NCBI RefSeq assembly: GCF_008974285.1
Contig: NZ_BKZV01000004.1
Coordinates: forward strand, 356,752 to 420,751
Origin: Thermogemmatispora aurantia
Lineage (GTDB): Bacteria; Chloroflexota; Ktedonobacteria; Ktedonobacterales; Ktedonobacteraceae
Direction of reading: 5' to 3'
Length of the DNA stretch: 64,000 nucleotides
Positions 41,701 to 49,416 of the stretch are shown piece after piece (positions within the stretch are counted from its first letter, which is position 1; every line of letters starts with the position of its first letter). The notes under the pieces were generated by a model. It saw only the letters and a program-made list of their open reading frames with translations. It made no database searches and had not been told where the DNA came from. Both the position numbers and the translations under genes were made by a program.

Positions 41701-44291
41701 TCTTCAGCAATGGCCAGGTCTTCATTCCCCTGGTAATCCTGGCGGAACTCGTGGATGCGCCTGAGTAGCTCCTTCTGAGAGTCACCATCGAAAAAGTAGA
41801 GATCATATTTAGAACAGACGATGATAAACTCCCGCTGCAGCTTCCCATCGAGCGGCACCAGCTCCTGACCGTGGCGCTGGCGCAGGCGATCCGCGGCCAG
41901 GATGAGAGCCTCGCGGAAAGTGTCTAGCTCAACCTCGCGCGGTAGATCGCGCGCCAGACGCGCCGCACGCTGGCGGCCATCCGAAAAGAGCAGGACCTTG
42001 CGTCCCATGTTAGGGGCTGCCTCTCGGGCTGGTGTACGTGGCGGCTGCAGCTCAAACTGACGCCGCACCAGGTTGACAAAGGGTTGCTCGCCGCGCGTCG
42101 CCAGACTGGCCAGGGCATCAGATGTGGTCAACCGCTTGAGGCAGACCGGGCAGCTCTTCCAGCCATTGCCGGCTGCTGGCTGATCCCCTCCATTGCTGGC
42201 GTTAGAACTTGTTTTGCTCTTGTTCTCAGGAGCAGGTCGATAGAGGGTGATAAACTCTTCCTCGCGGCCCCAGGCCCATGTCGATTGTAGCCCTTTCCCG
42301 ACCACGTAGGCATTGCCAGTTTGGATGTGCAGGCGCAGCTCCTGCAGATGCGACTGTGTGGAATGCTGCCGGGGATGGGGAGAGCCGATCAGGAGCAGCT
42401 CCTCATGGGCCTGGTTACGGTCCTCGCCCGGCTCGTGCCAGAGAAACTGAGTCTGGGGGCCAGCGCTGCCCGTCGTCGTGAAAACGCGCAGGAAGAGGGC
42501 CCCGCAGTTTCGGTGCGCATACAGCTCGTAGACGCGCGCGCCGCAGTCGCAGTGCAGGCGGGGACTCAGCCAGAGCCGGCCCAGCGTCGACGGTCCGTCT
42601 GTCTGGTGCAGGAGCGCGCTACAGCGTGGATTGACGCAGGCGTAGAGCGTCGGCAAGCCGCGAAAGAGGAAATGGGCGCGCACCGGCAGCAGGGGCTGAT
42701 CATCCTCACGGCAGGCGGCGGCAGCCAGACTGAGCAGGGCACTGGTGGCGCGAACGCGCTCTTGCTCGGAGAGCGATGGGAAAAGCTGGGCGGCCAGCTC
42801 GCTCAAGGCGCGGGCCTTGCCGGCGGTCTGGCTCCACAGCAGACGGAAGCTTTGCAGACTGCTCAGGCAACGACCCAGATAGAGCGGTAACTCGGCCAGG
42901 GAGGATGGAGCTGGCCAGCCGAGGCGCTGGCTGAGGTCCTCTACGGCTCGCAGAGCAGCGCCCTCGTCCAGAACTCGATTGGCGAAAGCCGTCAGGTCGA
43001 AGGCCGCCAGCGCTGCGCCTTCGGTCTCTGGCGTCGGCCTGGGGAGCGGTCGCCCGTTGACGACGCTGGGAGCCGAGGGCGGCTGGCTTGGCTCGCCACG
43101 GACGATGGCAAAGCTGGCGCCGGCTGAGCCGCGGGCCCCTACCAGCCCTTCGGCAAAGGTCAGAATGCCCGTCTCGCCGGCGCTGGGGTCCAGACTGGCG
43201 CTGGTCAGAATGTAGCGCACACGCTCGCGCCCGATGCCAAGGCGGGCCTGCAGGCGGCGCAGGAGCAGCGAGATCTCTGCACCGGTGGCACCGCTATAGA
43301 GGTGCGCCTCATCGAGCACAATCAGCAGGCTGTTAGCCGGATGGCTCTCCAGCCATTGGGCGGTCTGGGCAAAGATGCTGCGCTCGATGGGGCGCATCAG
43401 CATATATTCCAACATGGAATAGTTAGTAATCAGGATGTCGGGGCAGCAGCGCTGGATTTGGTGACGGCTGTAGAGTTCGCGATCGTCAGCGTCGATCTCG
43501 ACTGCTCCCCGGATGGCGGCATCGTGCAGGCGTTCCAGATTGCAGGCCGGCCAGCGTCCCCTCTCTTCCTGCTCCTGACGTTGCTCTGGGGATACATTGG
43601 CGTAGAAATCGAGCAGAGGGAGCAGTTGGGCCTTGTTGCGTTCCTGGCTCATCTGGCCTGGGTAGGGAGTACGTGAGGTATACATGCCGAAGCGAAGCGG
43701 GCGGCTAACGCCGTAGCGCTCTTTGAACCAGCGAGCAAAGGCGGCATGGCCGAAGAGACGGCGCAGGCGGATCAGTTGGTCGTTGACGAGGGCATTGGTG
43801 GGATAGAGGATGAGGGTGCGCATACCAGGTAGGGCAAAGCTCTCGCGGCGCTGCCCGGCTTCGTCGAGGCTGCGGGCAAGGATCGCGAGCAGGAAAACCT
43901 CCGTTTTGCCCGAACCGGTGCCGGTGGTCAGGATCAGATCGCGGTCTTGTCCGAGCAGGGCCTCCAGGGCCTCGCCCTGGTGGGGATAGGGCTGGGGAGG
44001 GATGAGCGGAGGCAGGCCAGTAGCCTGGCCAGCCAGTTCGGCCAGGGCCTGGCCTATGACGGGCGGCAGATCCAGGTTGGTATAAGAGCGCCCGCCAGGG
44101 TAGCCAGGGGTGCTTTCGATATAGGGTTCGCGTGCAATGACCTTCGGCTCCTCCAGCAGCCGGCGACGCTCCTCAACGACGTCGCTGTGACGAATAGGAT
44201 ATTGGGCCTCAATATAACGGATCAGTTGCTGCTGAAGCTCGCGCGCGATCGTTGAAAGGTCATAGTGCTGTTGGCTGGTGGTCTGATTCAT
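38730..44291 (-). CDS. Large DEAD/DEAH helicase with C-terminal DUF1998 (DruE-like)
   Basis: A cytoplasmic 1853-residue superfamily 2 helicase. Motif I is 'LILTTGTGSGKTEVFLL' (near residue 130), motif II 'LIVLDEAHLYSG' (near 330), motif III 'ILTSASL', and motif VI 'SYQQRAGRAGRRG' (near 1150). The C-terminal DUF1998 region has 'DALAGGAGYATQVG' and the cysteine cluster 'CPENCEQSCYRCLRNYG'. Several CxxC pairs in between suggest zinc binding. Length and order match DruE, the large helicase of Druantia anti-phage systems; shorter MrfA/YprA repair helicases and DISARM DrmA/DrmB are relatives. No druH or druA-D gene is adjacent. ATG at 44291 follows AAGGAG; 44309 would add six residues. It sits between two CRISPR arrays. 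Confidence 0.85.
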   Translation of the reverse strand: MNQTTSQQHYDLSTIARELQQQLIRYIEAQYPIRHSDVVEERRRLLEEPKVIAREPYIESTPGYPGGRSYTNLDLPPVIGQALAELAGQATGLPPLIPPQPYPHQGEALEALLGQDRDLILTTGTGSGKTEVFLLAILARSLDEAGQRRESFALPGMRTLILYPTNALVNDQLIRLRRLFGHAAFARWFKERYGVSRPLRFGMYTSRTPYPGQMSQERNKAQLLPLLDFYANVSPEQRQEQEERGRWPACNLERLHDAAIRGAVEIDADDRELYSRHQIQRCCPDILITNYSMLEYMLMRPIERSIFAQTAQWLESHPANSLLIVLDEAHLYSGATGAEISLLLRRLQARLGIGRERVRYILTSASLDPSAGETGILTFAEGLVGARGSAGASFAIVRGEPSQPPSAPSVVNGRPLPRPTPETEGAALAAFDLTAFANRVLDEGAALRAVEDLSQRLGWPAPSSLAELPLYLGRCLSSLQSFRLLWSQTAGKARALSELAAQLFPSLSEQERVRATSALLSLAAAACREDDQPLLPVRAHFLFRGLPTLYACVNPRCSALLHQTDGPSTLGRLWLSPRLHCDCGARVYELYAHRNCGALFLRVFTTTGSAGPQTQFLWHEPGEDRNQAHEELLLIGSPHPRQHSTQSHLQELRLHIQTGNAYVVGKGLQSTWAWGREEEFITLYRPAPENKSKTSSNASNGGDQPAAGNGWKSCPVCLKRLTTSDALASLATRGEQPFVNLVRRQFELQPPRTPAREAAPNMGRKVLLFSDGRQRAARLARDLPREVELDTFREALILAADRLRQRHGQELVPLDGKLQREFIIVCSKYDLYFFDGDSQKELLRRIHEFRQDYQGNEDLAIAEDWTPALIPGYRRALLRQVADRFYSLPRMCIAIIEPAPAAFRALHRKFSASGLSDEELRALAIQWIAELLELSAFDDGIAFSDRQMTVPGEGFREDKSPLEAEKMARELLKVGNEKEFRQAMIDVLCSSSSNGPRFLRPEQLALRLTLDDKWYQCRDCTQLVWQPLRGRCPARSCRSENLQPLPTEDISLQARTAFYREPLRQVLAGQRRPMHLTAEEHTAQLSHRDSQAVSSTTEEYELRFQEIGISAEKPAIDVLSCTTTMEVGVDIGQLLGVGLRNIPPTRSSYQQRAGRAGRRGAALSTVLAYSENGSHDGHYFDHPEEMISDPVPCPRLSPVNKRLLTRHIQAALLQTFFREYVEGKTEAALQRSSLPEALGRASDFFQEKGAATLSRFGTWLKQMLRERPLEFRRHVIAWLPDEIEGQRCDLERKFAIVGEIGARLCERLEELQREFEEQRLLLSAGWMSASSADDVKEVLLLDLLFDQGLLPQYAFPRELRSFVIEKKNHQRFGFRERPQQSVDIALTEYAPGRELVVNKETYQSGGIYVTLFPGLAPSNAPSPVERFFKQARRRFLLCQVCGYLEETTTRRGANGSTGVLEQPCPQCHTPLREQEILDPPAFAPWGATSRERRSSAHSAQQEQGVIYTAAHQVMPLTSRDRLDRETSNGGAAWAYKENQELLIVNAGPGGTGFTICRSCGAAVVGASSAALEGSSYHAHPRPFLSAQEQYCKSRSYWYGYLGHIFRSDLLLLRLTLPWGTRYEVGQSWLADAAHTLAQALQLAATRLLDIQSGELRIGWNYTPMGNGVLVGRSIDFFLFDALAGGAGYATQVGQEIEQLLDKTLEILKECPENCEQSCYRCLRNYGNRMLHYRLDRHLGRRLLQAIVEQRAPAAFSLEEQRRQLEGLAQFLTLQGYDCHQPGWLAGQLVPLLAKDEDGNLLAVGTYPVEQDYKQTGHPLQELGPRVCLVSDYELRHDLPGVAQEVHSAMSGSR

Positions 44292-44520
44292 AAGTGCTCC
44301 TTGTTTCAAGCTCTCACCGCAGAGTCTGCTGCCGGGAAGGTCGGTGAGGGCAAGGAAAGCTCAGGAACAGGTTTCCTCTATCGCTGTGGTGTCAGACCGT
44401 GATAGGCGAGGCGATCAAGACGGGGCGGGCGCTCAGCGCGGACAGTCCTTTCTGAGTGGAAGAGGGCCGGGCTGGGGAGCCTGCGCCGCTTCTCTCACGC
44501 TGGGAATCGAAGTGCTGCCA

Positions 44521-44526
44521 ATTATA
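44521..44526 (-). promoter_or_regulatory. Putative -10 box upstream of the DruE-like gene
   Basis: A perfect TATAAT on the minus strand with a weak TTTACT 18 bp upstream of it. The leader to the helicase ATG would be about 220 bases. The remaining bases of this 394-base gap show no gene. Confidence 0.4.
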
Positions 44527-44685
44527 GCATGGCTCTGCTGCTTCAGTAAAGTGTGCCTCCTGTCTGCTCTGCTGGAGGCTGCCATAATTCGCTCTGAGGG
44601 AGTGGGCAGAGAGAGGGATCAAGCAAGCAATAGGTCTCTGCCCGGGGTGCGCGGGACGAGCCTGGCCAACCGATTGTTGGCTCGC

Positions 44686-45312
44686 TCAGGGCAGTGCTCT
44701 GGTTGGGGACTCTGGCCGTTGGGATGGCGAGGTAGGCTCTGCCTGCTCCAGCCAGAGGAGCAGCTCGGGCGGGCACTCTTCCCAGGGGACATAGTCTAGC
44801 ACCGCCGAAGCCGGCACGTCGAGCGGCAGATCGAGGCGCTCGTGAACCTGTTGCCGGTGGGCGTAGACGGTGTTGCGACTCACTCCCAGGCGCCTGGCCA
44901 CCTGGGCAGGTGTCAGGCCGAGACGCAGTAAGAGGAGCACCTGCCAGCGTCGCTGCCCGCGCAGGAGGCCGGGGCGGTTATTGGATTCTCGGGGGGGCGG
45001 GGCCTGGATGGCTGGCAGTGGCGAGGCGGGCGGCAGGGGAGGGAGTGGCTCAGGAGGGAGCAGCTCGGGTGGACAAAGCTCCCAGGGAATATGAGGCAGC
45101 AGATGGCTGCGACGTGGCAGGCCGAGGCGATGGCGTAGCTGTGCGAGCTGGACGGTGACCGTGCCGGGAGACAGGCCCAGCTGCGCGGCAATGGCCCGGC
45201 GCGAGTGGCCCAGGCGCAGCAAGAGGACGATCTGCCACTGGCGACGGGTGAGGGGGCGTCGGAGCCGCCGACTTGCTGATCCAGAGTGCGAGCGTGGTGA
45301 GGGTGAAGTCAT
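44686..45312 (-). CDS. Protein with two tandem LuxR-type helix-turn-helix units
   Basis: A 208-residue protein made of two similar halves. The first unit (about residues 20-88) reads 'LTRRQWQIVLLLRLGHSRRAIAAQLGLSPGTVTVQLAQLRHRLGLPRR' then 'IPWELCPPELL'. The second (about 115-190) reads 'GQRRWQVLLLLRLGLTPAQVARRLGVSRNTVYAHRQQVHERLDLPLD' then 'VPWEECPPELLLW'. Each half is a LuxR/GerE-like helix-turn-helix followed by the same short tail, joined by a Pro-rich linker. There is no receiver or ligand domain. One chain could act as a ready-made dimer. An AGGAGG site lies eight bases before the ATG. The divergent order with nearby defence genes suggests a local regulator, but targets are unknown. Confidence 0.75.
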   Translation of the reverse strand: MTSPSPRSHSGSASRRLRRPLTRRQWQIVLLLRLGHSRRAIAAQLGLSPGTVTVQLAQLRHRLGLPRRSHLLPHIPWELCPPELLPPEPLPPLPPASPLPAIQAPPPRESNNRPGLLRGQRRWQVLLLLRLGLTPAQVARRLGVSRNTVYAHRQQVHERLDLPLDVPASAVLDYVPWEECPPELLLWLEQAEPTSPSQRPESPTRALP

Positions 45313-45468
45313 GAGATGATCCTCCTTCTGACTGAAGCATCATATGGCCTGACCTGCCGACAGGCGATCAGCCAGAGAGCTGGCGGACCTCCTGCCGGTG
45401 GCCTGGCTGACGAGCAAGCGGATGAATGGACGAATAGCTATCAGGATGAGCAAGCAAGCTATCTATGA

Positions 45469-45954
45469 TCAAGGGAAAAAGGAGGGGGGTGGCAGGGACT
45501 GGGCGGTAGGGACTGGGGGGAGCGCAGGCGGGGGAGGGAGTGGGGTGAGGTGTGGACCAGGCGAAGAGGATAGGAGATTGTGGACAATGGTGAGCAGGTC
45601 GGCGATGGTGAAGGGTTTGGCCAGGAAAGCGGAGGCGCCGGCCAGGCGAGCCTTGAGGCGGTCGAGGGTGCTGTGACGGCAGCTCAGCATCAGAATGGGC
45701 AGGCGGGACAAACGGGGATAGCGGGTCTGGTGGCGCAGGAGATAGGTGAGCTGGAGACCGGAGAGATGGGGCAGGAGCCAGTCGAGCAGGAGCAGATCGG
45801 GCGGGGGTGCTCCGGGGCTGGTCAGCGCTGAGAGGGCGCTGAGGCCGTCGCTGCAGGTCTGGACCTGGTAGCCGGCGCGGCTGAGGGCCACGCGCAGCAC
45901 CGTTCGACAGACCAGCGAATCGTCAACTACGAGAATGGTCGGTCCTGGGCGCAT
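45469..45954 (-). CDS. Stand-alone response-regulator receiver protein
   Basis: A 161-residue CheY-like receiver. The acidic pair is Asp11-Asp12 ('ILVVDDSL'), the phosphorylated residue Asp58 ('LLLLDWLLPHLSG'), the switch Ser near 91 ('LMLSCRHS') and the lysine Lys113 ('AFLAKPF'). After about residue 128 comes a Pro/Ser tail with no DNA-binding domain, so it must act by protein contact. It precedes the tandem-HTH gene on the same strand (157-base gap) and could control it, but this is only positional. No histidine kinase is in the window. Confidence 0.87.
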   Translation of the reverse strand: MRPGPTILVVDDSLVCRTVLRVALSRAGYQVQTCSDGLSALSALTSPGAPPPDLLLLDWLLPHLSGLQLTYLLRHQTRYPRLSRLPILMLSCRHSTLDRLKARLAGASAFLAKPFTIADLLTIVHNLLSSSPGPHLTPLPPPPALPPVPTAQSLPPPSFFP

Positions 45955-46233
45955 GATCTTGGCCTCCTTTGCTTGGATGTATTCCTCACTTCCCTCTTGG
46001 GTTACTCATGTTCATAGATTGATTTTTTCTTGCACTCGATGTATGCTCAAAGGCATGAGGATATCTTACGGCACTCGCTTGTTCCTGCCAGCTCATCTGG
46101 CGCTCCTTTGATAGGGAGCTTGTTTTTGCAGAGAGTATAGCTGGGAAAAGTGGGAAAGCAATTGTATTCCTGAAACTTCAGCAACGACAGCTTATCTTCA
46201 GGCCAGCGAAGGTCGGGAGGGTTGGTAACGGTG
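45955..46233. other. Divergent intergenic region
   Basis: About 280 bases, AT-richer than the surroundings, between the receiver gene and the XRE/Nudix gene. It probably holds both promoters; several TTG and TATA-like words occur, but I cannot assign a pair with confidence. Confidence 0.4.
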
Positions 46234-49008
46234 ATGAGAAGTGTACACCAGGCGCGTGACTTGGGGCTATTTGTGGAGAATCTGCGCGCCCAGGCTGGCC
46301 TTTCGTTAACCACGCTGGCCAGTCTGGTAGGAAGCAGCAAGAGTACGCTCTCGCGACTGGAACAGGGACAAATTCCTCTGCCCGCACGCGGCAAAAACCG
46401 TATGCTACTCATTGCGCTGGTGCATCTGCTCTGTAACGCGGCCAGCGAACGCGATCGTATCCTCTCTCTGGCTTCTATTGATCCGGCCTTGCTCACTCTT
46501 GGAGAGCTGATTGTCCTGGGCCTCTGGCCGCCATCTTCCTCTCACGGTGTTCGCTCGCTGCCCCGTGAGGATGTGGAACAAGGCAGGGTAGAAGTACTAC
46601 GGCTGTTGACACAACTGGAAGAGTGGATGCGTGAGCCTGCGGTCTCTCATTCAGAGCAGGTGAGTACACTCCTACGTCGAAAGATCGCTCGCTATCGCGT
46701 ATTGCTTGAAGAACTGGAGCAGCAGCTTACCTGGATTCAGCATACTTCCCACCTCGGAGAGCCAGGCGCTTCCCCAGGACATGGAACGCATCTCGATCAA
46801 AGCCGCAATATGCAAACTGGTACCTCTCCCGTTGAGGAACGATCACAGACATCTTCTTCCTCTGCACTATCTCCTGACCTCTTCAACCTGGCGTCAGCAA
46901 GAGCGCGCTGGCTGATGCAACAGGCAGGTGTTGAACGCTTTGCTGTCGACGAGTGTATTGTGCTCACCGCCAGCGAAGGCTTTAGAGGCTGGGACAAGAG
47001 GCAGATCCAGATGACGACCCTGGCGCAGCCGTGGCCCCTCCCCGAGGATCTGGCTGCCGTCCTGCGCGAGCAGCGGGCGGCATTGGAGGAAAGTGCGCTC
47101 AACGCTCCACACTATCAACTGGTCTCGCTGACCCCAGCCTGGAGTGAGCTTGATGGTTTGAAGCTCATCCTGGCCCCGCTCCGTTTCTACGATTATATGG
47201 CATTGCTTCCGATCCTTGATAAACCACTTCTCCCCTCTCAAGATGGTCGGCTTCTGAGTATTCGCGAGAAATATGGAAGTGCTGCCTTATATACCCGCTC
47301 TTACTCCCGCAGTGTGGCCTTGATACCAGCGCCGGTAAGCATTCAGTGTCTGTTAGAGACGCAAGATGAACGCCTGGTACTTGTGCAGCGCTCGGAAGCG
47401 GTGGCATTCTATCCTGGTTGCTGGTCAGCATCCTTCGAAGAGACCATGAATGCGCCAGGGCAGGTTGCTGGGTCCTTTCAGTCGGGCGATGCTCATGTCT
47501 TCGACGCTGCTTATCGCGGACTGGAGGAAGAGTTTGGCCTACCGGCGGAAGCGGTCGAGGAGATGAAAGCTCTCTCGCTCAACGTCGAATATCCGACGCT
47601 CTCGGTTGATGTCTTCATGCTGATCAAGCTGGCGCGGCCTTTCGCCGCTGTCAAGGAGCGCTGGCTCATCAGTGCGCGTCACCGCGACGAGGCGCTACAG
47701 ATGACAGGGATCGCGTGCCGGCTTGACGAGGTGGTGGCGACGCTCTTTGCACCTCGCCAATGGCACCCGACGTCACGGATGCGCCTGGTTCAATGGCTCA
47801 TTCAGCGCTATGGGTTGGATGCCGTGGTGGCGGCAATCAAGGAACAGAGCCAGAGTGTAGCGCTATCTGATGGACCAGCACAGGAAGATCAAGAACGCCG
47901 ATTAGGGCTATCCGAGGCGACTGGTGCGGTACTGTTGGGAGCGACTGGAACGGCTCGTGACGAGCGAGAGGAGGTGAAGCCAGTGATTGGAGCGGCCTAT
48001 GGCGCCGAGCAGAGGTCACGATCTGACAAAGCGCTCTCGCTCTCAGATCTGGCTGCACCTGAGACTGTGCAGTTGATGCAAGAGGCCGGGATTGACAGTC
48101 TGGCTGTAGATGGACTGATTATGCTCACCAGCAGTGCGGCCTTTCAGGGCTGGCTGCCTGCCGACATTGTGACGAGGCGGCTGGCCAGACCGTTGCCGGT
48201 TCCCGAGGAGGTCGAACGTTGTCGGCAACGCTATTTACCTCCGGTAGCCGCCCATTTTACCAATTCCTCTCATTATCGCCTGGCTACTTATACTCCCGCC
48301 TTCAGTGACCGTCGAGGGCTGGAAGTGATGCTAGCACCGATCGGCTTCCATGACTATTATCCGTTGGCATATGCTCTAGATGAACCGTTGTTGGAGGGTC
48401 CGACGGGGCCGTGTAGTCTGCGTCAGAAGTATGGGGTGACAGCTTTGCGTTATCTTCCCGGGGTCTATCCGGCGCTTCCCATGCCGGTGAGCCTGCAGGG
48501 AGTGGTACTGACCAGTGATCAGCAGGTCATACTGATGCGGCGCTCGGAGGCAGTAGCATTCTACCCTGGTTGTTGGTCAGTATCTTTCGAAGAGACTATG
48601 AATGCGCCGGGCCTGGACCCGCGCGGGCGCGAGCGTTCGGGTGATAGTGATTTCTTTGCTTGTGCTCGGCGTGGAATCAGGGAGGAATTTGGGCTAGGGC
48701 CAGAGGCGATTGAGGAGATCAGGATACTGTCGTTAAACCTTGAGTACTGGCTGCTGGCGGTCGCTGTAGTGGCGGTGATCCGTTTACGTGTTCCAGCGGA
48801 TGAGGTACGTAGGCGCTGGCTGTTGCAGGCGGCTGATCGGGATGAGGCTGCCCAACTGAGCACGTTCACGCTGACTCTGGGAGCGGCTTTACAGGAGCTG
48901 GGCAGTGGGAGGCGCTGGCATCCGACGGCACGCATGCGTCTGCTCCAGATGCTTTTTCATGTCTACGGCGTTGATGAGGTGCAAAGAGCGCTGGCTCATC
49001 AGGTGTGA
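46234..49008 (+). CDS. XRE-family HTH protein with two tandem Nudix-containing units
   Basis: A 924-residue protein. Residues 8-65 are a Cro/C1 helix-turn-helix ('LGLFVENLRAQAGLSLTTLASLVGSSKSTLSRLEQGQIPLP'). After a variable helical linker, a unit of roughly 315 residues occurs twice, from about 215 and about 605. Each starts with a conserved domain ('MQQAGVERFAVDECIVLTASEGFRGW', 'MQEAGIDSLAVDGLIMLTSSAAFQGW') and ends in a Nudix-like domain ('VLVQRSEAVAFYPGCWSASFEETMNAPG', 'ILMRRSEAVAFYPGCWSVSFEETMNAPG') with the boxes 'YRGLEEEFGL' near 430 and 'RRGIREEFGL' near 810. The first glutamate of the Nudix box is replaced by Gly or Ile, so catalysis is uncertain. It may sense a nucleotide and regulate transcription. 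Starts at 46231 (GTG) or 46222 are also possible. Confidence 0.75.
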   Translation: MRSVHQARDLGLFVENLRAQAGLSLTTLASLVGSSKSTLSRLEQGQIPLPARGKNRMLLIALVHLLCNAASERDRILSLASIDPALLTLGELIVLGLWPPSSSHGVRSLPREDVEQGRVEVLRLLTQLEEWMREPAVSHSEQVSTLLRRKIARYRVLLEELEQQLTWIQHTSHLGEPGASPGHGTHLDQSRNMQTGTSPVEERSQTSSSSALSPDLFNLASARARWLMQQAGVERFAVDECIVLTASEGFRGWDKRQIQMTTLAQPWPLPEDLAAVLREQRAALEESALNAPHYQLVSLTPAWSELDGLKLILAPLRFYDYMALLPILDKPLLPSQDGRLLSIREKYGSAALYTRSYSRSVALIPAPVSIQCLLETQDERLVLVQRSEAVAFYPGCWSASFEETMNAPGQVAGSFQSGDAHVFDAAYRGLEEEFGLPAEAVEEMKALSLNVEYPTLSVDVFMLIKLARPFAAVKERWLISARHRDEALQMTGIACRLDEVVATLFAPRQWHPTSRMRLVQWLIQRYGLDAVVAAIKEQSQSVALSDGPAQEDQERRLGLSEATGAVLLGATGTARDEREEVKPVIGAAYGAEQRSRSDKALSLSDLAAPETVQLMQEAGIDSLAVDGLIMLTSSAAFQGWLPADIVTRRLARPLPVPEEVERCRQRYLPPVAAHFTNSSHYRLATYTPAFSDRRGLEVMLAPIGFHDYYPLAYALDEPLLEGPTGPCSLRQKYGVTALRYLPGVYPALPMPVSLQGVVLTSDQQVILMRRSEAVAFYPGCWSVSFEETMNAPGLDPRGRERSGDSDFFACARRGIREEFGLGPEAIEEIRILSLNLEYWLLAVAVVAVIRLRVPADEVRRRWLLQAADRDEAAQLSTFTLTLGAALQELGSGRRWHPTARMRLLQMLFHVYGVDEVQRALAHQV

Positions 49009-49115
49009 TCTGCATTGAGGAGCGCCTGTTTGCAGCGCGGGCCGACGGCTGGTCCGCGAGCTTTTTGTTTTTGGGGAGGAGAGAAGAGAGGGAGGAAAGG
49101 GAGCCTGGCCAAAAA

Positions 49116-49416
49116 ATGGCCCATTTGAGAGGCCGATTCGAAACTCTCCCGCGGGTGCCCCCCAATCCGGTCAGATTCTGGCCACTTTTGGCCGGAATCT
49201 CGCACCTTTTGCTGTTTTTATAACTGAACATATATTGGTGCTTTCTCGAAACTCGCCCCTTGCGGCTTGCAAAAAACGAGGTTCGAGAAAGGTCGTGATA
49301 CGATAGATGTTGGTAGCTGGGGAAGGGGAAAAACGAGGCGTTCAGATGCCAAAAATGGGGCCTCGATCGTTATAGAATAAGTGAGAAGTATCCCCGATGC
49401 TCTTCCGCCGGCTGCG
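49116..49416 (+). promoter_or_regulatory. Leader of CRISPR array 2
   Basis: Homologous along 301 bases to the leader of array 1. The 12-14-bp inverted repeat recurs with one G-U change (arms starting near 49243 and 49267), as do CCCCTTGCGGCTTGC, GGTCGTGATACGATAGAT, GCCTCGATCGTTATAGAATA and GTGAGAAGTATCCC. The upstream hairpin position is kept but its sequence differs (arms around 49175-49197). Confidence 0.8.

Noticed and set aside
38730..44291. Calling this a complete Druantia or DISARM system
   Set aside because: Only one DruE-like gene is present; required partner genes are not adjacent, so only similarity is claimed.
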